From: Pelargonium cotyledonis
Lineage: Eukaryota; Streptophyta; Magnoliopsida; Geraniales; Geraniaceae
Length of the DNA stretch: 44,086 nt
Assembly: GCA_036897625.1 (NCBI GenBank)
Contig: JAYMTA010000082.1
Location: forward strand, 1-44,086
Reading direction: 5' to 3'
The notes under the pieces were generated by a model. It made no database searches and had not been told where the DNA came from. It worked only from the letters and a program-made list of their open reading frames with translations. Made by a program: the position numbers and the translations under genes. Positions within the stretch are counted from its first letter, which is position 1, and every line of letters starts with the position of its first letter. Positions 35,554 to 44,086 of this stretch are shown here, piece after piece.

Positions 35554-38500
35554 ATGGCAAAACCAATTTACCATTCACTTCATCTTCTCCTCCTGCTGGT
35601 TTCTCTCTCTCTCCATCTTTCAGACCAGCTACAACCCTATGAATCTCAGGCTCTCTACACAATCCAGCAGCTTCTGAACTACCCATCAGCCATGAACACC
35701 TTGAGTTACACAACAGACTTGTGCAGCACTGAACCATCTCCATCTCTTGCTCTTGCATGCTATGAAGACAACTTGACACAGCTTCACATTATTGGCAACA
35801 ATGGAGTTCCTCCTTTGCCCCAGACCTTCTCCACTGGCCTTTTGTTTGACACTCTTGTGGGTTTGTTAAATTTGAAGGTCCTCACTCTGGCTTCTCTTGG
35901 TCTATGGGGGCCACTTCCTGGTAGCATAGGCAAATTCTCTTCTTTGGAGATACTCAATGTGAGTTCCAATTACTTCAGTGGAAGCATTCCACCACAGCTT
36001 TCCTCTTTGAGGTACCTCCAAACCCTCATTCTTGATCATAACAAGTTCACTGGTCAAGTTCCTGATTGGCTTAGTTCACTTCCAGCTTTGGCTGTTTTGA
36101 GTCTCAAGAACAATTCACTTGGTGGGTCTCTGCCAAATTCTATGTCAACAATGGATAATCTTCGGGTTCTATCGCTTTCCTCGAATTCTTTGTATGGGGA
36201 AGTGCCTGATCTTCACAATTTGACAAACCTTCAGGTTCTTGATTTGGAAGATAACTATTTAGGACCCCATTTCCCTAGCTTGCACACGAAGTTGGTGACT
36301 CTAGTGCTTAGGAAGAACAAGTTCAAGTTCAACATCCCAACAGAGCTGGACTCATTTTATCAGCTTCAGAAGCTTGATATTTCTTTGAATGGATTTGTAG
36401 GACCATTTCTGTCATCACTACTGTCACTTCCTTCAATTGCATACCTTGATGTATCAGGAAACAGGTTCACTGGCAAGCTTCTCCAAAACATGTCTTGCAG
36501 TTCTGAGCTTGTGTTTGCTAATTTGTCCATGAATCTTTTGACTGGGGACTTGCCTAGTTGTCTGGGAATGAGTTTCAATACCAGGGTTGTAATGTATTCC
36601 GAAAACTGTTTTTCGGGTGGGATTCAAGAACAACATCAGCATCCTTCTTCCTTCTGCCTTAATCAAGCTCTAGCTGTGAAAATAACACCCCATGAGAAGC
36701 AGAAGCAGAATAGAGCATTTGCTAAGGCCATTCTTGCAATAAGCATAACAGGAGGAATGCTTGGAGGAATGGTGCTTGTGGCTGCAATTTTCTTGGCAAC
36801 TAGAAGAGAATACTATAATAGAATCAGTACGGCGAAAAAAGCTCGAACCAGGTCAATTAGAGAAAATGTTTTAACTATAAACACAGCCAAGCTACTTACA
36901 GATGCTAGTAAGATCTACAGCTTCTTTTCACCTCTTATGTAGGAATGTAATGGCATTTTCTTGGATATTTGGCTCATTAGTCTCTTGTCTGCAGGGTATA
37001 TTGTACAAACAATGAAGCTTGGAGCACTTGGTCTTCCAGCTTATCGAGCTTTTCCATTGGAGGAGCTCAAGGATGCCACAAACAACTTCGATGCATCAAG
37101 CCTAATAGGCGAAGATGCTAGCAGTCAGGTAATTTTCAAGTAACTAGACTCATGAAATGATGAATTATATGGAGAAAGTTGCACCTAATTTCCTCGTTCT
37201 TTGTGGAGGGTTGATCATGATGATTCAATGAAAAAATCTATTATGCTGTTTCTTGCTAATCATAGGAATATGTTGTTGTTTCTTCTGTCATATTGCCAGA
37301 TTTATAGAGGGAAACTTGCTGATGGTACTATTTGTGCAATTACAAGCATGAAAATGCGAAAAAAGCACAGCCCTCAGAGCTACACTCACCACATTGAGCT
37401 GATCTCAAAACTCAGGCATAGACATTTGGCTAGTGCTCTTGGACACTGCCTGGAGTGCTATCCGGATGACTCGAGTGTCAGCAGGATGTTTCTTTTATTC
37501 GAGTTCATTCCTAAACGAACTCTAAGAAGCTGTATCACTGGTAAACCTGGTTTCCAAAGGCATTATATTAGAAGGATACCCGATTCATGAAAATAAGTAT
37601 GTAATCAAATTCTTTTCAATGACTTGAAGGCTGCAGTAGTTCTGCCGATGGGTTTCCTGAAAAAAAGCTTAGTTGGACTCAAAGAATAGCGGCTGCAATT
37701 GGAGTTGCGAAGGGTATTCAGTTCCTGCACACAGGGATCGTACCTGGCGTATTTTCAAATAACCTGAAGATTACTGATGTTTTCTTGGATAATAATCTTC
37801 ATGTAAAAATCAGCATCTACAATCTGCCTCTTTTAGTTGACAATATGGGAGCGGTATGACAAATAGCAACTTTCTCAATTCTTTTTCGTTGCATTGATTC
37901 TCTGATATCAATCTTTGAAAGCTTTTCAGGTTGCTCCTGCAGTTTCTTCTTCTGGAACAAGAATTCAAACAAGGTATTAGCTGAGTTATTTCCAAATACT
38001 GCACAACAATTGTAATAGCATCTAATCAGAAATTTCGTAAAATACTTCATTGTTTATATTATCAATTCTATCGAATTTGCAGAGAACAAAATGTGGATAA
38101 GAATGATGTCTATGACATTGGAGTGATCTTACTAGAAATCATTGTGGGAAGACCAATCATATCTCCAAATGAAGTCATTGTTTCAAAAGATCTTGTGAGT
38201 AGTCTCTTCCATGCCATATTGTCATTTTCATTTACTTGAAACCAGAACATGAAGCCAGGTGGGACAACAAAAGTAGTCATTTCTAATTTAAGCTAGACAT
38301 ATGTTCTTCATTCTTATGCAGCTACAAGTAAGCACAGCGACTGATGAGACAGCTCGAAGGAGTATTGTTGATCCAGCGTTGCACAAAGAATGCTCGGACG
38401 AATCATTAAGGACAATGATGGAGTTGTGCGTAAGGTGTCTGTCTAGCGTACCCATTAATAGACCTTCTGTCGAAGATGTGCTGTGGAATTTGCAGTTTGC

Positions 38501-38573
38501 AGCACAGGTTCAGGATTCCGGGAAAGGAGACTGTCAATACAATCAAGAAACAACTTCCCAACTGCCACTGTAG
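35554..38573 (+). CDS. Probable inactive LRR receptor-like protein kinase (At3g03770 type)
   Basis: Seven exons join in phase to 786 aa: 35554-36907, 36995-37128, 37300-37540, 37630-37853, 37930-37973, 38083-38194 and 38322-38573. A signal peptide (HLLLLLVSLSLHL) and an N-terminal Cys-containing cap precede about nine LRRs at residues 100-335 (LNLKVLTLASLGLWGPLPG, LQTLILDHNKFTGQVPDWL). A transmembrane segment is near 388-415, and a kinase-like domain starts at FPLEELKDATNNF. Key kinase residues are missing: the Gly-loop reads IGEDASSQIYRG, the VAIK Lys is lost (GTICAITSMKM), HRD is replaced by PGVFSNN and DFG by ISIYNL, and the activation segment is short. Such degeneration is normal for this family, so the gene is intact and not a pseudogene. 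The ligand and pathway are unknown. Exon 4 uses a TTGAAG acceptor. Confidence 0.92.
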
Positions 38574-39820
38574 CTCTTGAAAGGGTACGGAAACTGGAAA
38601 CCTTCTTCAGAGCTTACAGGAGAGGCCTAGATCAGAAGTAACTGGAGGTTTTGTTAGTTTCAGATTTGAATTTAGATCAGAAATACAAAGAATGCAGATT
38701 ATTTTGTAACCAAATCTAAAAGAGTTTGCTCAAAACATCTTCATTTCTACAATCTTTTGTACTTTAATAGTTAGATCTCATTCTATCTTTTGAATCACAA
38801 GTAAATACTTAAAGTTGCATTGCTGAACTCCACCATAGAAGCATATACATAATCACCAGCTGTAGTAGAAGTAATCAACCACTTGCATCTCTTAAATTTT
38901 CCATAGGAACACAAACCAAGTCTCTTTCCCATTATCCAAAAAAGCTAGCAACCCTATTTTAAGAGAGATTGTGCAACTGTAATTTACTCAGCTTCACAGA
39001 CTTGTCCAGAAAGGATGCAAAAAAACAGACCAACTGCACACCCAGCTTACACAGGGATTAAGTTTCAGACACCATTTCATTTGAATGTTGCTTTAACAGA
39101 ATATTTCACAATGTAAACTGATGATGCTTTTGCACACAAAAATGCCAATTCTGAAGTATACATTCACTGCTGATAATTTCAAGAGTAAAAAGTCATTTAC
39201 ATATCCTGTTACTGTATGCAAATAAAGCAACAAAATTTTATCTCCTGACCGAGATTCTTTCTTTACAATAGACTCAATAGTTGATACTTGATAGACTTGT
39301 CAACTTTTGATGACAAATACATATTTGAGAACCATAATGGTATAACCTCTAAAAGAGTAATCTTCATCTTGGTAGCTGTTGGATCAGACAACCATACCTT
39401 GATTCTGAAATTGCAGTACTGCATCAAGTGGACATTTTATTGAATTATCACGGCTCTTTCTTCAGCGAATCATATAGGGTCAAAACTTGATGCATATGAT
39501 GCGTATCCTCGGATGTGAAGGTGTACGAGTTGCTCTCTAGATATCTGAGGTTCTATTTTCCACTAGTCACCACCACCAAGCATGCTTAGAAATAGTTATA
39601 AACATGACAGTCGAACAAGGTGTAGATCATCTATTTGTCGGTGGTTGAGAACTCACCTCGAACTAGTTTCAGTCATAACTACTTCTGAAGCAACTAAACC
39701 AAAGATGTTGCAATGGTAAACCACATACTATGTGGAGTTCCCATGTGCTTTATGGAACATTAAATACTGCCATACAACATGGTCAAATAATTAGCTCCGT
39801 AGAAATAATAGGAAATCTTC
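38574..39820. other. Convergent intergenic region, LRR pseudokinase and Dof factor 3' ends
   Basis: About 1.25 kb between two stop codons, holding the 3'UTRs of both genes. A 23-codon frame at 38568-38642 overlaps the LRR stop in another frame but has no domain. No RNA gene or mobile element was recognised. Confidence 0.5.
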
Positions 39821-42503
39821 TTATGTGTTCTCTTGGAATGTTTGCGAGCGAGAAAAAGCTGCAGGGTTTGCCTGTAGAGCATGGTCCGCATCTGCATCTG
39901 ATGCAGTTTCTTGTTTGGATTGGAAAGCTTTAAAAATGCCATCTTTCTTAATAGGTTGAATGTTATCAGGCCTAATGCCCAACGTATCCCATATGGAGCT
40001 TCTTGCAGCCTCATCCGGGTCATCTATTCTCAAAGTCTTAGGTACCCAAAGAGACTGTTCAGTCTTTTCTTCTCCCTGTAAATTTTCATCCCTTGAATGT
40101 TTCCCTAAGGTTGGGGAGTTATTACCTGAACAACTGTTGTTAGCGGAAGATGAAGGTGATAGGCAGCCATTAGTAGCAACCACGGGGATATTCCAATTCC
40201 TGCCATCCCAGTTCGGCATGCGGCCCCAGTATGAAGCAGGAATAAATGGGAGAGTAGCACTAGGTGGGCAGAAGCTAGAAATTGCCATAATGGGCGGAGA
40301 ACCTGTATTAACAACATTAGGATTGTTGTTATTGGGTCCGTACATCATTGGATTCCAACCCGGGTTCCAAAGATGAGCCCATGGAAGACCAGGATGACAC
40401 TGCAAGGGATGTTCAGATGTAAAACTGTCAAGATGTCCTCTCAAACCAACCTGCTCAATTTGTCTTTCTGGCAATTCATTTTCATGGACAGTAGTGGATC
40501 CTGAAGAACAGCCAGATGAAGATGGTTCTTCCCCATCATTTCCAACAGCGGAAGAACCCATCGGGTCTCTGAGATTTAGTGAAGTTGACATAGTTTCACA
40601 CAGATGAGCATCTCTGCCAAACTTCATAACTTCTCCTATTCCCTGTATAACAGATCTTGGAGTAGCTGGGAGTCCTACAGATGAGCGATGTTGGTGATTA
40701 GCAGAGTTGAGAGTATCAGATTGAGTCACTGGTAATCTATCAGGGGGTGCCACCACTTGTCTATATTGTGAGGATGAATGCTTGTTCTTGCGCCGTCCAG
40801 CTCCCACAGGAACATTTCTCATTGTTCCGCCAGCCGTCCAATATCTGTGACAGTTCTTGCAGAAGTGCCTAGGTTGGTTGACATTGTAATTATTGAAATA
40901 GCAAAACTTTGTGTCCAAGCTGTTGCACCGAGGACAAGGGAGGATCTTGTCTGGCCTCTTTAGAACTTTTTCTTGGTCACTTGTACCATTTGGAACACCT
41001 TGGTCTTCAGCAAGGTAATTGTTTTCTCTGCCTTCATCTGAGTTTGTAGGAAGATCTTTGCTAGATTTCTCTATTGGAGTGTCCTTCACTTCAGTGTTGG
41101 CCGCTTCTCTGCAATCATTCTGAAAATCAGAAAACACAGTTTCAGTTAGATATAATATCACATAGAACTGATACAAGTCATTCAGGTATGCATGAACAAC
41201 GAATTTCTAGTGTACTATACATAACTTAACCAATCTAAGGAACACCACTGCCAACAAACTAAAGCTAATGGATTGCAAAGATGCATATTTGTTATAATGT
41301 TCTATAAACCATCTTTGTTCTATTGTACAGAAACCACTTCTTCATGAGAAATTAGCTGAAAGTTGTGCAGGAAAGTAGTTTTCGGTTTCTTCATAGCCGA
41401 ATTTGGATGTAAAAAAGAGGTAAGCTTCCCGGAGAGATTGCTATGATGACATTCAATGCACCTAGAAAGAAAACGGATGGGTTTATTACCAGATCTTTTA
41501 ATATGCTAAACATGAATTTACTTCTTTCAAGCTGAGAGCAACATAGTTGTGGCTCATTTAACTCCTTGAGATTGAAATATTGCATCTTCGCCAATTCCAT
41601 AAATGTGTCATTTTATGTCACCCCAAACGTTCTCAAGTAGGGTATGTGAATGGAAACTTTGACAAAGATCCGTTGGTTAATTATGTATAGATAATACCAG
41701 CCCCAATGTACAAACCATTGTACATGTTCTTTCTCCCTCCTCCTTTGAATAGTAAAGTCTATCTTAAAACATTTACTCGACATATTAGTTGAGGGAAATG
41801 GGTCCTATACACCATAACTGGCAAAGAAGAAGTTGACGAAGTTCAAGATGCTTGAGAGATCAAATGAATTCACTTCACATTTGATCTCTTTCTGGAACAC
41901 TTACTCTTCTTATCGAACCCATAGAAAAGCTAACTCTAAAGTTGACATTCTTTTGACTTCAAGACTTAAGACTCTAGATTTCTCCGAAAGTATCACAACA
42001 AGCCCCCTATAGACACGAAGCTTAAGCCTCGGTTCATCCTTGCCGGGTTTGATCCAAAAGTGGTGCAGCCTCGAAAAAGGAAAGCTATAAAATTTGAACA
42101 GGAAATTCAATCATAAAAATCTGTGCTAAAACTTGAACAACAGAAACCAGCAATTTTTAAATATGCAAAACCCCCAAATTGAAAGGGGAAACATGAGTCA
42201 ACAAACAATCAAGGATTTAGTATGTTTCATAAACCCTCTTCTACTACCATCCATACGACAGTCAACAAAAATAGAAAGAAACATTAGAACGTTGCAGAAA
42301 ACAAGCGAAACCCAACTTTCCATATAAAGAAACAAAACCGAAATTCAAGCAAACCATCCAAATGTTGAAAGTCCCAATACCATAGCAGATTGGGTTGCAA
42401 TCGGAATCTGAGGAACCAAATCGGGTACCGCCGGAGCATGAAAATCCGGCACCGGAATATTCCTCCCAAAAAGCTTGATGGCTGGATCTCTAACCTTAGA
42501 CAT
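39821..42503 (-). CDS. CDF: Cyclic Dof factor (CDF) transcription factor
   Basis: Two coding exons, 42381-42503 and 39821-41119, give 473 aa. Exon 1 encodes [13 protein letters not shown], the short N-terminal motif that in Arabidopsis CDF1 recruits TOPLESS. The exon 1 donor is chosen at GCTATG|GTATTG; a second in-phase GT 39 bases earlier (GCG|GTACCC) is an alternative. The Dof zinc finger covers about residues 100-155 ([41 protein letters not shown]), with the four zinc Cys intact, and binds AAAG cores. The C-terminal motifs ([37 protein letters not shown]) are those that bind FKF1 and GIGANTEA. CDFs repress CONSTANS and FT until degraded in a clock- and light-dependent manner, and also act in tuberisation and abiotic stress. 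The specific CDF member is not resolved. Confidence 0.93.
41120..42380 (-). other. Long intron of the cyclic Dof factor
   Basis: 1.26-kb intron that separates the TOPLESS-binding N-terminal motif from the DNA-binding exon. Donor GTATTG at 42380, acceptor ATTTTCAG at 41120. It is AT-rich and no other gene is seen inside. Promoter use within it would yield a CDF lacking the repressor motif. Confidence 0.6.
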
Positions 42504-43385
42504 GTCCCTGTCCCCAACTCCAACTGCAAAAAAAAACTCAATATGGAACAGAGCAGAACAGAGCAACCCCTACTTCGTGGTTCATACACAAAACCCAGAA
42601 CCCAAAAGGAGGTTCTTTTTTCTTGGTCGATTTTCTAAAAATAAATGGTAATTTAATTAATTAAAAATGAATAAAACCAAGCAATTTGGCCACTAGAATT
42701 TTAAAAAATAAATAAATAAATAAATGCCCTTGTGAAAACTGAAGAGAAGTGGCTTCAAGGACGTGAAGAGGCAAATAGTATAGATGAACATAAATTAAAA
42801 TTAATTTTGGATGTGTTAGAGTCTTGTTTGGTTCTGTTAAAAAAACTTGAAATGAGGTTTTTCCTGAAACCAATTTGTATTATCTCGATAGATTGTGCTT
42901 TTGGTTTTTGGGTCACTTTTAAGTGCTTTTGAGCTTAAGCATATTTTGACATGTGTGTTACCAAACAAAATACAAGATCATATTTTGATGGAAAGGTCGG
43001 TGAGTCAGCAAATTGGGGCCACAAGATGAAGCTAGTGGCTGTGGATCCAATGGCTGACGTCAAAAGGAGACAGCATGGATGGATTGGATTTTACCTTATT
43101 TATGGGAGAAGCCCCTAAAAAAAGCACCTTTAATAAAAACCACTTTGGATTGCATTTTGATGCCTTTTTTAAGGTTTCGGGGCATTTCGTTTGTTATTTT
43201 GTTACTCCTTTCCTTGTCCTCCGACAAGAAGCAGGTGCCATTTTTGTTTAACAGCAAGTTGAGATATTGCTAGGTTTACATAGCGAAGACGGCAACGCAA
43301 ATTTGCAGAGGATTTTTTTTTATTGGCGTTTGATTATGTGCGTAAGGTAATAAGAGATATTTGACAGTATATACCGTTGCAGAAA
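42504..43385. promoter_or_regulatory. Upstream region of the cyclic Dof factor
   Basis: Presumed promoter and 5' leader. It contains an AAAT microsatellite at about 42704-42724 and a palindromic TGACGTCA at 43055-43062, a bZIP/TGA-type site about 550 bases upstream of the start codon. No clear evening element (AAAATATCT) was found. No coding sequence is supported. Confidence 0.4.
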
Positions 43386-43940
43386 ATGAGAAGATGGTTG
43401 TTCTGTCGAAGCTATCAGATTCGCCTTCCATTTTGTTGTCACGCCCTTAGCCGGCCGCTAAAGCCATGCAGTCAACTGCTGCATGGATCCGAAATGGAAC
43501 GTGGTGTTCGAGACGAAGCACCCAACATAGCTGAATATATCCCTCTCTTCCTGGCTCGGTTGCACCTCGCTGCCGCCAAACTTGAAAGAGGGTTCATTCT
43601 CTTCCTCCACCGCCAGATCGCGAACAGGCTGAACCACCTCCTCCACGTCCTCTCTCGACCCGATCTAATCTCCAGGGATCAGACCCTCTCGCCGCTGCTC
43701 CTCTCCATTTCCACTCAACCCTCCCTCAAAACCCATATTTCCCGATCCCGACCCAACCCAACCATTGAGACGAAAAGAAAACTCCAAATGGCAAGGATAC
43801 TACCCAACCCTGGCCGAAATGCACTACCACATACAACCTTCCCCATTATCCTTAGTAGCCAGTGTGGTTCAATTTTGGTAAAAAAAAAATATACATATAT
43901 ATATATATACAGTTTGGCGTGTAAAACGAGTGAGTCATGA
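43386..43940 (+). CDS. Unrecognised open frame, possibly a gene fragment
   Basis: A 184-codon open frame beginning MRRWLFCR, more GC-rich than its flanks up to about 43790. The section MERGVRDEAPNIAEY through LNHLLHVLSRPDL is Leu-rich and looks more protein-like than random. The last ~25 codons run into A-rich and (AT)n sequence (43880-43910), typical of non-coding DNA. The opposite strand is also open for 62 codons at 43458-43646 (ending FHFGSMQQLTAWL), so the coding strand is uncertain. I recognise no domain. It could be a first exon of a gene continuing past the window, or a pseudogene. Confidence 0.22.
   Translation: MRRWLFCRSYQIRLPFCCHALSRPLKPCSQLLHGSEMERGVRDEAPNIAEYIPLFLARLHLAAAKLERGFILFLHRQIANRLNHLLHVLSRPDLISRDQTLSPLLLSISTQPSLKTHISRSRPNPTIETKRKLQMARILPNPGRNALPHTTFPIILSSQCGSILVKKKYTYIYIYSLACKTSES
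43886..43910. repeat. (AT)n microsatellite
   Basis: An A-run followed by ATACATATATATATATATAC. A simple-sequence repeat of no known function, likely polymorphic in length. Confidence 0.85.
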
Positions 43941-44086
43941 CACATATCAACTAGGTCATGGGCTCTCTTTGTCATGTTTATATGGTTGAATTGATGTTAA
44001 AGCTCCTAATATCGTATATATGATTATAATGTATATCAGTTAACTGATATAAAGTTATATCAGTTAAACTAATAAGATGATGACGC

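Noticed and set aside
38568-38642. Alternative-frame C-terminal tail (ERVRKLETFFRAYRRG) overlapping the LRR pseudokinase stop
   Set aside because: A 23-codon open stretch is expected by chance, and the in-frame stop is plausible for the family; no support for a frameshift.
1-44086. tRNA genes, rRNA, CRISPR arrays, phage or bacterial defence genes
   Set aside because: Looked for B-box-like tRNA sequence, regularly spaced repeats and compact operons; none were seen, and the window is clearly plant nuclear DNA.

Overview
This is nuclear DNA of a flowering plant, most likely a eudicot. The evidence is many short GT-AG introns, AT-rich intergenic DNA, and plant-specific families: a cyclic Dof factor, the chlorophyll b reductase NOL, an RTM2-type small-HSP-like membrane protein and an LRR pseudokinase. 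A rosid (perhaps Rosaceae) would fit, but that is an impression. No bacterial operons, CRISPR arrays, rRNA or tRNA genes were recognised.

Layout. 1-2.6 kb: no gene supported. 2740-3960 (+): RTM2-like Hsp20-domain protein with a C-terminal membrane anchor. 6308-10994 (-): RBL/RBBP5/Swd1 homolog, a COMPASS H3K4-methyltransferase subunit, 5 coding exons. 12231-23512 (+): 19-exon DEIH-box RNA helicase of the DExH3/DExH5 type with an N-terminal organelle-type presequence; its introns hold a recent 214-bp tandem duplication, a TRIM-like LTR fragment and a three-copy repeat. 23.5-24.1 kb: a short non-LTR retroelement tail with a visible target-site duplication. 26895-27707 (-): spliceosomal SmB. 27992-32407 (+): NOL, 13 exons, head to head with SmB across 284 bp. 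32643-33730 (-): a degenerate tandem ubiquitin-like gene with a frame break. 35554-38573 (+): LRR receptor-like pseudokinase, 7 exons. 39821-42503 (-): cyclic Dof factor, 2 coding exons. 43.4-43.9 kb: an unrecognised open stretch.

The genes do not form one pathway; they are ordinary eukaryotic housekeeping and regulatory genes. The clearest large-scale signal is gene order: RTM2-like, DExH5-like and NOL occur in the order recalled for Arabidopsis AT5G04890, AT5G04895 and AT5G04900, with RBL and SmB lying between them here.

I did not find an undescribed system. The items most worth checking are the broken multi-ubiquitin-like gene, the TRIM-like element, the possible SmB 3'UTR intron, the compact SmB/NOL divergent promoter and the conserved gene order. 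All exon borders were assigned by eye from splice consensus, reading-phase continuity and family knowledge.
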